From Monarcha castaneiventris obscurior (lineage: Eukaryota; Chordata; Aves; Passeriformes; Monarchidae), in the NCBI GenBank assembly GCA_026261815.1, contig JAMPIT010000258.1, forward strand, positions 11,027,501 through 11,091,500: DNA of 64,000 bases, written 5' to 3'. A model generated the notes under the pieces. It was not told the DNA's origin. It saw only the letters and a list, made by a program, of their open reading frames with translations, and ran no database searches. Shown piece by piece: positions 37,426 through 48,980 of this stretch (position 1 is the first letter of the stretch; every line of letters starts with the position of its first letter). The translations under genes and the position numbers were made by a program.

Positions 37426-40329
37426 CTCCGACCCAGCTGTTGCCTGCAAGGTCCCTGCTGCCACTTGGGGCTGCCCTGCTGGGGTAGCCAGAGATGCCCT
37501 CAGCCTGCCTGCCCTGCCCTCCTCCCTGTGCCAGCAGGCAAGCAGAGGGTTTGGCACTGATGGTCCCCAGTCAGGGAGGGTGACCTGCTGAGCAGGGCTC
37601 TGCAAATGCGTGGGGGTCCCATTGTCCCAGCTGCAGCCCCGCGGGACGAGAGCATCACTGTGGCATCTGCGGCCACAGCTGTCTTGGTTTGTGCTGCAGC
37701 AGCCCCCTCTGCTAATGCCTGCACTAGTCCCTGCTCCTCCTCCTGTTTAATTCCTCATGTGGCTCCATAAATGCTGCCGCGATGCCCAGAGCAGGGCATG
37801 TCCCCTCTGCCTGAGAACAGCAGCTTGCCCAGGAGAGAGCCTGAGGGAGCGTCCCCAGGCACTGCAGTCACTTTCCTTGCTCCCCTCTGGGGTGCTGTCT
37901 GCCATCCCCATGCCAACCCTCCACCCCGTGCTAGGTCCCCTCCTGCATTTCCTGACGCTGGACCTGCGAGGTGGGTGCAGGGGCCAAGGGCAGGATCCCC
38001 CTGCAGAGCTCTGCTCCTGGTTGCTTCCATCCCCTCCCCGGCTCGCTGGGCCAGTGGTTCATTTTAACAAGGCTTTTAGGCTTAAGTGCTGCTTGACATG
38101 ACTGGGAGAAATTGATATTTTGAGAATGAGCTTGCGAGGGGCCATGAATAATTCACGCTGGGGCGGTTCCGTTCCCATAAACAGGCTGCTAAAAAAGCCA
38201 AACCCAGCGCTTAACAGGGAAACCAATTCCCATCCTCCAAAGCCCCAGACCCCAGCTCAGCCTCTGATGAATCTTTCATCTCCAGAAAGGGGTTCCTGCA
38301 TGGCAGTGGCAGGGAGGGAAGCTGGCCCTTGTGCCCTTTCCAGAGCATCCCAGGATGGTACCTGCTCCTCACACCAGGCTGAGCAGCACAGCCCCCGGGG
38401 AGCCCTGCTGGGGTCACTGATGGCAGTGGTACTGAGGCCATGCGAGCCAGTGGTCAGCAGCATGTCACCAGCCCCGTGGGCCTGGTTTGACCCCTTAATT
38501 TCATTAGGTCCCTTGTTAAAAGCAATCTGTGAGGCTGAGGGCAGTGAGCCCCCACTGCAATGAGGACATGTGGGTGAAGCCTGTCACACCGGGGGTGGCT
38601 CTGGGAACAGGGTATGGACATCTCAAACCGCCATGGCAGGCAGCTGGACACACGACTTGGGGACACAGGGCAAGGGCACAGGACAAGGGCACAGGACAGA
38701 GCTCAGGCCCTCTGCAAGCATCCAGCTGTCCACCTGGAGGACAGAGGCTCTCTCCCTCTGAGCACACTGTGAGGATGAGCATGCAGGAGGGCACAGCACT
38801 GCCAGGCTGGAGCACAGCACTGGCATACGAATGATGGGTTTGACCTGGCCATGAAAGAATTTGGGCTGGAAATTAGAAGCAGGGTCCTCACTGCCACAGC
38901 AGCCAGCCCCAGTGTGACCCCAAGATGGACAGTCCAGTATGTGAGCTAAAGCCAGGCTGGAGAGAGGGAGCCAAGGGAGGAAGAAAGGGAGGAAGGAATG
39001 GGGTGGATGAAAGAATGGATGTAAGGATGGATGGATGGATGTAAGGATGGATGGATGGATGGATGGATGGATGGATGGATTCCAGCAGGATCACAGCAGC
39101 CAGGCATGGAGCCATTCCCAGTGCCACATGCCCTTCTTCCTGGGTGTGCCCACCCCATGCCAGCAAGGCTCTGGCATCCAGCTGCCAAGACCTTTGCCCT
39201 CTGCACCATGACTGGGGGACCTCTGTGCAACCCAAGAGCATCCCCTGCCTGTCTCAGTGCTGGTGTAGACCCTCCCTGATGGGACCCCCTTCCCCACCCA
39301 GAGGGGATAGACAGGATCACTTGCTGCTCCCATCCCTTGCACGGGTCCATTGGGAAGTGCCTCCATGGTCCCACTGCCAGCACGGAGCTGGTAGCCCTGG
39401 TGTGCCAGAGGCACTGCATGGTGACAGCAGTGTCTGTTTGCTGCCACTGAGGATCCCTCTCTCCCTGGCTGCTCATTACTGGACGCCTTCCAAGTGACAG
39501 GGCTAGATGACACTAATCAGGCTGGTTCACAGCAAGAGCCTATGCTGGCAAAGGGCTCAGTGGCTGCCCCACAGTAGCTCCGCCAGGGAACTGGAGGATG
39601 CCCAGGTTTTCACAGGGGTCCTGGAGCACCCTGGGGAGGAAGGATCCAGGAGGTGAACATGGGACCAGAGCCAAGCTTTCATAACAGTGACCAGGAGCAC
39701 TGAGGGCTACCTGCCATGGGCTCAGGAAGAGTTTGCCCTGCACTCCAGACTGCAGGAAATGTGGACACCATGCATCCCAGCTGTCCCCCATCCCTGGGCT
39801 ACACACCAGCTGTACAGGATTCCTTGGCAACGCTGCTATTCTCACAGATGCTGGTCCTGTCTCCTGTCCAGCTGAGACCCCCAGTGACCAGGATGCTGAT
39901 GGCTTGTGGGGAGCAGTGGTGCACGATAGAGGAACTGCAGCCAGCAGCAGGGCCTGGGAATGCTCAGCAAGAGGTGAGCGTGGGCATCTGTCCTCTCCAC
40001 AGGCACCCGTGGCTGTGGCTGCACCAGAGCTTCGCAGTCCCTCCACCATCCCATCTGGGCTGGCAGGAGCTTGGCAGGGACTCAGCCTCCCTCGGGCTGG
40101 ATTTGTGGTGAGGGGGCAGAGAAAACCCTCTCTCTTCTCTATGGGGAAGAGGGTCCTCCAGCAATACCCTGCGCCCTGGGGCCACGGACCCCCGAAGGCA
40201 CCGAGGGCCGAAGCGGAGCCCAGGTGGTGACAGAGCATCCCGTGGCCGGGGAGCGCGCTGGGAACCCCCCGCCGGCGCCTCGGCACGGAGCCGTGCGGCG
40301 ATTAGCGGGGAAGAGCCCTGCAGCCCGCC
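37426..40329. other. No gene recognised
   Basis: GC-rich with the GGAT repeat at 39004 and a small AT-richer patch at 38050-38240. Chance open frames reach 248 codons on the - strand (39540-40286). A CpG-rich pocket sits at 40180-40345. Confidence 0.45.
39004..39080. repeat. (GGAT)n tetranucleotide repeat, interrupted
   Basis: Runs of GGAT are broken by GTAA and AAGAAT phrases, ending in about eight perfect units before TTCCAGC. Confidence 0.9.
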
Positions 40330-40690
40330 GCTGCGCGGGGAGAATTAGCAGTAATAAGTCATGATCATCCCCTGATGACGAGCACTTAATGTGTGCCGGT
40401 TCTGCTATCAAAGTGCCTCTTAAACCCCAATCGCCCTGTCGATAGCAATGGCAGCGGCTGATGGATCCCCAGTCGCCCGGCCGCCCGGCCAGGTCGCTCC
40501 CGGCATGCCACAGGCAGGAGCATCGATTTCCCACAACTGCAAAGAGGCAAATATTTGAAAAGTGATAAATAAGGGGAGCTGCCGTCTCTGCTGCGCACGT
40601 CAGCGCCCGGGATTAAGGCAACGAGGTGAGACTGCCCAATTAAATCCCAATGAAAATGGCCGCAAATTCAATTTTTCCTTTTGCCCATAT
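40330..40690. promoter_or_regulatory. Candidate conserved element next to a CpG-rich pocket
   Basis: About 360 bp with alternating AT- and CG-rich words: AATAAGTCATGATCAT, CACTTAATGTG, GGGATTAAGG (OTX-like), CAATTAAATCC and AAATGGCCGC. It directly follows the CpG pocket at 40180-40345. It could be an enhancer or a distal promoter; no exon or splice pair was found. Confidence 0.35.
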
Positions 40691-42215
40691 CCATCCCAAG
40701 GGCCGGGGGGGTGAGGGGAAGGGCTGGTAACACGGGGTTCATCGATTGGCACTGCTGGGAAGAAATCTCTCTGAATTCAATTAGTTGGGAAAACACAAGG
40801 GGCATCACAGGGAGCAGGGCTGTGACTGTGCCTTTCTCATACCCCAGGGAACAGAACACCAAGCACCTGCTGTGAATCACTAGAGGACCACTGGACACAG
40901 TGGTGATAGCACCCATGGGTGGCCACACTTGGTTTGAAACCCTTGAGGGTCACCCCAGCTTGGGCACCCCACCAGCATCTGCAGGACACGGTGGCAGCTG
41001 TGTGGAGGAATCAAACATCCTGCTCCCTCCCCGGCACTGATGGCAACTGACAGGGAACAGCTTGTGTGAAGCAAACTGCGCCCCTGAGCAGTGCCTGGCC
41101 AGTGCTGACCCGCACGGAGCAGAGCTGGCCCCGGCAGGGACAAGGCTGTGGGTGCTCAGCACGTCCCAATAGGCTGGGGGGCTGGGATACCAGGGCTGGG
41201 GGCTGTAGCTGAACCCCAGCCCCTTCTTCCAGAGCTCCAGCGCAGAGGGATGACCCTGCCGGGATGAACAGCCATTATGTCTCATCGCCTTGGAAACCAA
41301 GAGGCAGCTCTGAGGAGCCTCTCAATCTCCTGCTTCTCCCTCTCTTCTTACCGAGCCCCATGGGAAGAGGCCAGAGGGATTTGGGGATTTAGGGCTGGGG
41401 ACAAGCCCAGGCTGTGCTGCTGGGTGCAGGCATGGGGGCTGCCTGTCCCTGCCAGCCCCTGGGCACCCTGCTACCTGCTGCCTTGCTTGGTTTCTCCTCC
41501 CTGTGTGTGAGAGGTCTTCCAATAAGGCACATGGTGCTCAAATTAGCCTGAATGATGTGGGAGTCTCACTTTGTCTCCACACTGGAGGCACAGAGGGGAA
41601 GATGTGTATTCCAACCAGTCCCTGTCACTGTGGGAAAGAGACTTGCAGTGGTGGGTGAAGAAAAGGCTCCCCAGCCCCAGAGCCATCAGCCTCGCTGGGC
41701 TGTGGAGATGGGATTGCTGGGGCTGTGGGGAGCAGGCACCAGGGTGCTTGCAGGGGTGGCAGTGTCCTTACAGCCCCATTCCTCTGCCACCTTCCCTGAG
41801 GTGGCAGCCTGGGCCCCCCTGCACCAGTGGGGACAGGAGCCCAAAGGCTGCACTGGGGGGCTGGAGGTGACAAGAACGAGAGGTGCTGGGACAGAGGGTC
41901 TCCCCAGCCAGCACACCCCTCCTCCGTGGCACAACAGAGCACGGAGCACGGCCAGTGGCCAGCAGCAGGGACCACTCTTCTGCCCTCCGCCACTCCGGGG
42001 CCACTGGGACGGGGCGCTTGTCTGGACAGCGATGGCAGGACGGGGCTGAGAGGCGCTGGGGCCGATGTGGGCTGCTCTGGCTGGGGAAAGGTGCTTTTGG
42101 CAGCTGGAAGCACAGCTGGGACCGGCCCGGGGCTGCCCCGGGCACAGGATGAGCGCTGGGGCGGGAGCGCAGGGCCTGCTCCGGCCTTTCCCGGCGCGGC
42201 ACCCGAGCGCTGTGG

Positions 42216-42281
<66 letters not shown>

Positions 42282-43149
42282 CAGCCTGCTGGCTGCCGGC
42301 TGCACGGCCCGGCCCCGCCTGCTGCCGGCCTTCCGGCGGAGCGGCACCCGCGCACGGCGGCCCTGTGGTCCCAAACACAACATCCCGTGGCCCCCTGAAG
42401 GGAATTTCCACAGCCCGCCTGCTGCAGCCCTGCCAGAGCGCCTGCGATGTCTGATGTGCTGACTGCCCCCACCTCCAGCCCCACCATTCCCAGAGTATCC
42501 CAGGCAGTGGGACAAGCCAAAACCCCAACTAAATGGTGAGGGAAGGGCTGGAGGGCCCAGCCGGCTCAGAGGACAGGATTCCCTTGTAGCAAGTGGCTCC
42601 AGTCCTGAGATTGCAGCAGGACCGGTGACACACAGCTGGGGCTTGCTAACGCCGCGTGTGGGCATGGGGCCGGCATCGCCTCAGCTGGCAGGGAGCAGGG
42701 TCAGGGCACATCTCTGCCTCCCGCTGCCATTTGCCTCCAGCCCTGCATCACCACGTCGCCTGGTAGCCTTCCTCCTCCTTTTCCTTCTCCTCCCCGCAGC
42801 CCAGTGAACGTCATGTGAGTCTGAACAGGAGTGGAAGTGGAGGGACAGTGTTGTTGGGGACAGGCTTACCTGGCAGAGGGGTTAGGGGTCACGATGCAGT
42901 GCGGAGCCTCTCCGAGAGCACTGGGGGGTGGGAAGAAGGAGCTCATGCAGGATCCATGACACAGGCAGATGGTGGCTGACGTATATCCCTGCTGCCTGTC
43001 CCCTCACACACACTTCTGCCGAGCCCATAGGAGCAGGTAGAGCCTCTCTGGTTGGGCTTCCCCCTCCTGCCTGAAACGTCCTGGAGCGACTCTGCACCCC
43101 AAAGCTCCTGGGCCCTGGTCTGAGACTTGATATTCTGCCCACTCCCCTA
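40691..43149. other. GC-rich, no gene; hexamer repeat and CpG pocket
   Basis: CpG density rises at 41990-42370 around the GGAGCA repeat. Overlapping open frames of 250-346 codons on the - strand come from the hexamer and stop-poor sequence. No promoter elements or spliced exon chain were found to support a gene. Confidence 0.45.
42216..42281. repeat. (GGAGCA)11 hexanucleotide repeat
   Basis: Eleven perfect GGAGCA units in a CpG-rich setting. Translated frames give Gln-Glu, Arg-Ser or Gly-Ala type dipeptides on one strand and Cys-Ser or Ala-Pro types on the other. This explains several long artefactual open frames here. Confidence 0.95.
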
Positions 43150-43300
43150 CACACATTGGCAATTAGAGCATAATTGTAATATTTGCATATTCATAACAGC
43201 TGAAATTAATCTCATTTGCATAATGGTAATGAAAGGGACTTCATTAATTACCGCTTTTTTCTGGGGATTTTGCATGTAAGTGGATTCCATTAGGCAGGTT
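43150..43300. promoter_or_regulatory. POU-octamer/homeodomain island
   Basis: Two perfect octamers ATTTGCAT (43181-43188 and 43214-43221) and one near-match TTTTGCAT (43268-43275) lie within 95 bp. ATATTCATAA and TCATTAATTACC are among them. The island is sharply AT-rich against GC-rich flanks. Confidence 0.45.
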
Positions 43301-44289
43301 GAGCTGTGGTGGGTGCAACGGTGGGATGGGAGCCGAGTCACTGAACTGGAGATGGACCTGTGAGGAACGACGGCCTCACTGCCACCCTGCCTGCCCCAAT
43401 CCACTGTGCCCCACTGTCGGGCTCATCTGTGCTCTGGGGACTCGGCAATGACTTCCTACCTGTGCCCAAACCCGGTGGCTTCCCCTTGTCCTGCTGACCC
43501 CACACTTGCCTCAGCCACCCTGCTATTTGAGGGGTTTGGGGTGGGAGCAGGGATGGGCACCATGGGCTGTGGAGACACAGAATCTCTCCTGCAGGCACTG
43601 CAGGGATGGCATCCTGCTCCATGTGCTCAGCGAGGATGGCTGCTGCCACCAGCCCCTGTGGGCTCCCCTCTCTGGGGAGAGCTGGGCGGCTGCTCACAGC
43701 AGTCAGGAGACCCGAGCGCTGCCCCAGAGGGATGCCCAGGGAGAGCTGGGCAGTGGGGCCAGCCGGTGTGAGCAGATGCCTCCCCCTGCATCACCCGCCA
43801 CTGCGGGGCCCTTCCCAAGGGATGCAGCAGCGCGGAGCCCCACAGCACAGCCCCGCTTGCCCTGCGCCCGGCCAGCACGGCCGCTCCTGGCAGGGATGGA
43901 GGGGTGGGCAGAGGAACAGGAGCGGGGAGCAGGGCTGTGTTGGCACAGCCACGCCAGAGCCAGGCAGGAGCGATAACCCCGCCCAGGGTGCTCTGGCGAC
44001 CGCACGCAGTGGCCCCGGGTGAGTGTCCGTCCCTGAAGAGTGAACACCCTCCTCTGCTTCCCAGCCCTCCCGTGTGTGCATGGCCAGTTCAGCCCTGTGT
44101 GTGCTGCTGCCGACAACAGCTGAAATAACAAACACGCACCAGGTTTGGGGGAACCGGCTCCGCAGTGGTGCTGGGAAGTGACAGGTTTCGGTTCGGCCCC
44201 GGCCATGGGCTGCGTGTGGACAGCCCTGCTCGGCTCGGGAGGACGGTCCAGCCGCCGGGCACCTCTGCTCTGCTCCGGGTAGGAAGAGG

Positions 44290-44850
44290 CTTTCCCGGGA
44301 GACGGAGCTCGTTGACTCCTTATTGATGACTCTTTCCCTCCTGCACGTCTGGGGAAGAGACCTGCGGAATAAATCAGTGCAAGAGACAGATTATGGCAGC
44401 TAAAGACTCCAAATGAGATGATAATTGCCGTAGTAATGACAACGAAGACCTGATGCTGCCGATAAGGAAACATCTCTTCTGCTCTTGCCGGGTGCCCGGA
44501 CAGGGGTTTGGCACAGGCGCACGGATGAAGCTGTCCCCAAGGATCCCAGGGCCAGGCAGCGCTGGGCTGTGCTCAGGGCAGGGGCTGGATGCCCACGGCG
44601 GGGGTGGTCGGTGCTGGTCCCCACAGAGGCAGGGATGGGGGTGTTGGAGCCAGTCGAGGGGCCCGAGGTGGGCAGCCCTGGCGGGGCTGTTTGTCTGGTT
44701 CTCCCGCCGGCTGCGTGTCAGCTCTAATTAGGCAAACTTCTGTATTCATTGCGAGCCCAGCCAGCGGAGAATTCCACAATTGAATTTTAATGCCCTAAAA
44801 ACACATTACAATCAGCCTGATTAATTAAGAGATGGCTTAACATGGTGACC
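44290..44850. promoter_or_regulatory. Two AT-rich islands (44290-44480 and 44725-44850)
   Basis: The first holds TCCTTATTGATGACTC, GGAATAAATCAG and GATGATAATTGCCG. The second holds CAATTGAATTTTAATG and CTGATTAATTAAG. The DNA between and around them is GC-rich. Confidence 0.3.
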
Positions 44851-45322
44851 GGGCTGCAGCGGGCTGTGCTGGGGAGGGGGGCCACAAGGACGGACCGGCT
44901 CCTGCGCCCCACGGCGTTGGGCACGGGGCTGAGTGTGCTGGGGCCGGCATTGCTGGGGCTGGTCACTGAGCCCCGTGGGGCTGTGGGAGGGGGTGAGAGC
45001 CAGGGGCTGGCTCTGCCCTGGAGATGCCGGGCTGCCCTCCAGGCAGGGAAAGGCTGAACTCTGACCCCGCGCACTCGTCAGCCTCGCTCAGCCCGGCAGG
45101 CAGCAGTGGGAGCATCCCCTTCCCTCCCTGGGCCCTGCCTTCCCCTGTCAGGTTGGCCACTGGGGCCCTGCTGAGTGCCTGCTCCCTGTGTTCCCACTGT
45201 GTCTCCACTCTGGGCATGGGCACTGACACTGTGCCATGCCACTGCCACGAGCAGGGCACTCCTGGGGGGAACCCACTTGCTTTTGTTTGTGAGTGAACTG
45301 TTGGCAAGTTGGCAGGCTCCTA

Positions 45323-45368
45323 TTAATAACTAATAGTTAATAACTAATAGATACTATTAATAACTAAT
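45323..45368. repeat. Triplicated TTAATAACTAAT
   Basis: Exact 12-bp copies at 45323-45334, 45337-45348 and 45357-45368, an AT-rich cluster inside GC-rich DNA. Confidence 0.85.
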
Positions 45369-45789
45369 GATGAGCTGGGAGGTTCCGATTAATTTGTATC
45401 TGCAGTGATTCCCTGGGGTGCCAGCGATGCTGGCTAATGGGCTGCCACTCCCCTCAAGGCAGCTCTGCCCTGCTTCCAAGCCACTGCTTGATGTCACCAT
45501 GCTGTGCCCAGCCCAGCCCAGGCTGTGTCCCTGCATATGTCACTGCTTGGGGCAGCCTCACCAACCCACCTGGACACTGTGGGATGAAGCACCCCCAGGG
45601 GAAACCTTCCCCTGCATCCCACCATGAGTGCTGGGAAGTGGGAGTGATCCCTGCAGAGCCTTTCTGGGTTGAATTCCACAGGGTGCCCCTGGTCAGGGAG
45701 ACAGTTTGGCCAAAGCCCATCCTCCTGCAGTGTAATGAATGGAAAAGGGAGGAATCCATAATCATGATGTAAAGGAGGGGGTGCAACCA

Positions 45790-46195
45790 GCAGGACATCA
45801 ATCAGAGGGAAAGTGATAAAGGAAGCCTCTTGACAGGAGGGGCCAGCAGTGGAGGGAGGGATGGTGCAGCATCATGAGGCCAAAAGAAATTTTGGCACGG
45901 TGATAAATCCTGGAGCGGCTGGAGCCACTCGAGCACTAATGATGAGGTGAAAACACCAGCCACGTTTAACAAATATTTCTGCTCTGTATTTGGAGAGAAG
46001 CAGGACGACATGCTTGAATTGTACAAGAGTGATGAAACCATCTATTAATTACTGCCGGGAATGTTAAACAACATCTGCCAGCTCAGCGGGCCCAGGCACC
46101 GCCCGCCCTGGCCTCCTCCAAGAGCTGGAGGAGAATTTGGCCTCCTCATTAATTTCCTGTGAAATCTTGGAATAGCAAGAAAATCCTGGCCAGCT
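45790..46195 (+). mobile_element. CR1-type LINE fragment (sense on + strand)
   Basis: The + strand at 45962-46048 encodes TFNKYFCSVFGEKQDDMLEL and then YKSDETIY before a stop. This is the same linker segment as in the fragment at 25000-25870. It is followed by AATGTTAAACAACATCTGCC and CAAGAGCTGGAGGAG phrases, as in CR1. The copy lies in the opposite orientation to the 25 kb fragment. Confidence 0.6.
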
Positions 46196-48879
46196 GATGG
46201 AGAGCCCGCCCCTGCTGGGAGCTGCAGGCATGCAGGGGTGCTCAGTCCTTAACTTGGCTCTGCTGGGATTGATATCATATTTGCACCCAGTTCAACCCTT
46301 CTTGATGAAGAATAGCCATAAACTGGCAAAGGTTGGGCTTTCCAATAACTTGGTATATAGATTTTCTTGTATCCATGTGTTTTTGGAGGCTGCAAGAAAG
46401 TGAGGCCTGAGTTGGACAATGTGCTCATTAAGGCATCCTGCAGGAATCTTTGTCACAGCTTTGGGAGGGACTGCCATCTTTCCCTGCATGTCCCATGTGC
46501 TGTGCTGTGCAGTGCCTGCAACCAGAAAAATGGAAGGGACAGAAGGACAGAGGGGACAGGGGGACAGAGGAATGGAGGAGATGAGATATGGAGGGGGTGG
46601 AGGGTTGGAGGGGAAGGAGCACAGGAGGAAGAAGAAATGGAAGAAGGCAAAGATGAAGAAGAGGAGGAGGAGAAAGGGGGTCCGGCAGGGAAGGACCCCA
46701 CAGGACCAGGGCAAGCCCCAGCTATAGCACAGTCCTACTTCACCCCAGCATTAGCAGCCAAGGTAGCTTCTTCATATTAGGAGGTGGAAACTGAGTGAGC
46801 AGCAAAGGCTGAAGGGCACAGCAGACTTCGACGGCAGAAAACAGGTGGCTCAGCAGCAGAAAGACACTAATTAGCAAATTAACTCTGTACAGTATGCACT
46901 GACCAGGGTAAGCAGAGGAGGACTTGACAGAGTGACAATCCCTCCAAGGAGTCCCCAGCAGGCACCGGGGCTGCCACCTCCCATCAGTGCCAGGTCCTTG
47001 AGTCCCACTGGTGCCCATGGCCATGGAAACAAGGAGGTCCAAGAAATTCAGGTGCAATCCCAGGTAAGGAGGAGAGCTGGGGATACACATGCAGCTAGCC
47101 AGGTCCCACTGCTCAACAAAGCCTGCCCCAACACCAGGGAGCAGGGAGGGACACCCCGGCAGGGGCTGGGGCTGAAGGGGCTCAGGGCACAGCCGTCATG
47201 GGGATACACTGGGCCTGGGGACACGGGTGGGGAGGTGGGGTTGGGTTGGTGCTGGATCCTGTGGAAAGGCTTTTCATCTCTTGGCTCCTTTGCATCCCGG
47301 GGGCACAGGTTTAAGGAAAACTGGTGAAAAATCATGAAATTTAATACAAGCAAAGCTCCTGCAGCTGTTTCTGCAAGATGCTGGGTCACATGTGGATTAT
47401 TTTTCCCAGCCTTTTTCCACACATAAAGAGGCTAGAATTTACTCACTATGAAAGCCAAAATCCAAATATGGCTGCAAAATATTGGGTGCTTTAGAGGAGA
47501 GAAGAAAGCTTGGAGGGAAAGGATGCTTGGGATACCCTCTCCCAGCCTGAGCCCTGGATTCCCTCGCACAGCCACAGGGTGCAGGGGGAGTGTGACAGGT
47601 CTGGGGATGCCCAGGAGGGACAAGGGTAACAAGTGTCAGTGGGATGGTGCCATCCAGCCACCCCAGCCCACAGCACCTCATCCCAGCTGAGCCACCTGGG
47701 AGCTTGGGACAAGCAGTTAAAATACAGAAATCTCAATTTAAATTAAAACATGTTTCATAAAGGAGAAAGATAAAACCTTCCCTGCAGCACAATGAGATGA
47801 GAGATTTATGGGGTACTGGGAGGACTGGTGTCCCCATTTCAGTGGGCTCAGGGTGGGGGGCTGGCTTGGCTGCCGCTGTTGGCACCGTGGGGCACCCCAA
47901 GGCACTGCCACCTCCCCATCCCAGCCATCACAGAGGCCAGAGCTGGGTCTGCAATGAAATGTCAGCTCGACAATAAAATGTGCAGGAGCTACATTTTCTT
48001 CAGGCTAATAAAACTCCTGGGCAGCTGCAGAGGTGCTTGGTACAGAGCTGCCCTCCCTCTCCAGCTCCCCATTCAGCCCCCTCCTCATCTTCCTTGGGGA
48101 CACGGGGGTCCATCCAACCCCATGCTCATTGTGCTGGCTCCTCACACTGAGGGTGCCGAGCACAGGCCCCAGCACCAGTGTGAGACATGGCTCCAGAGCC
48201 GTGTGTGCCACGGCAGGGAGTAAATCCTCTGCGTCCTGTCAAGGTAAAGTGACAAAACACTGGCCTGCAATGCAGGAACCGCAGTTATAACACGAGAAAA
48301 TCAATGCAATATATTACCAGAGACATAAAGACGCTATTAATGCTTCAGCGCAGAGCCCTCAGCTTTGCCTGCCATTGCAGGGCAGGTTTACATGAGGGCT
48401 CTGTGCATTCCCACCCGGCTGCCCAGATGACCCACATGCTGGGGCTCAGTTCTCTGTTTATTCACTGATACTCCCACCCCGCAAAGCTTTCCTGCTCCCA
48501 CACACTGACTCGTGGGCTTTGACCCTGCCAGGGGCCCGGGCTCCAGCTAGAGATGCAACCAGGACTCCGGGGCTGGGGCTATGCACGGCCTCACTGAATG
48601 CCTTTCTGAGGTGCAAGGACCCAGGGAGGCTGCAGCCCCAGGCCAGGCAGGAGCCGCCTCTCCTTTTGGGGGCTCCCATGACTGTGCAGCTCTGCCATCC
48701 ACCCCCCTGCACTCAGGCACCTCCTGGGAAAGACTGAAGAGGAGGACAACCCCTGTGCCCCACAGAGTGAGGCCACAGGACATGTGTAAGGTGCAGCGCT
48801 CCCCTGGCATGGCGGCTGCAGGCAAGGAGCAGTCTGTGTCCTGGGGACATGTGTGCTGAGGACATGGATGCCCCTCCCT
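46196..48879. other. No gene recognised; small AT-rich patches
   Basis: Holds the purine tract and AT-richer patches at 47320-47480, 47700-47810, 47940-48020 and 48240-48360 (CAATATATTACC). Open frames are chance products. Confidence 0.4.
46530..46683. repeat. Purine-rich (GA) tract
   Basis: About 150 bp of almost pure A/G on the + strand, dominated by GGA, GAA and GAGG phrases. It produces an artefactual Glu/Lys-rich open frame. Confidence 0.8.
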
Positions 48880-48980
48880 GCAATTGACAGTTTGGATTAT
48901 TACTGAGAAGTTAAGTCAAGCCTGTTCTAATCGATTAATCAATAGCTTTAATTGAGTTGAGACTCCATAGTGGGTAGCTT
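48880..48980. promoter_or_regulatory. AT-rich island with a paired-class homeodomain dimer site
   Basis: TAATCGATTA at 48928-48937 is a perfect 10-bp palindrome of the TAATNNATTA (P2) form bound by paired-class homeodomain dimers. It is followed by ATCAATAGC and TTTAATTGAG. The island lies about 0.9 kb upstream of the HYI start. Confidence 0.4.

Noticed and set aside
39540..40286. 248-codon - strand open frame
   Set aside because: No motif, and equally long frames occur on the other strand in the same place.
41625..42665. 346-codon - strand open frame
   Set aside because: It runs through the GGAGCA repeat, has Cys-Ser repeats, overlaps two other long frames on the same strand and has no domain. 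It is a product of stop-poor GC-rich DNA.
46367..46780. Glu/Lys-rich + strand open frame
   Set aside because: A translation of the purine tract only.
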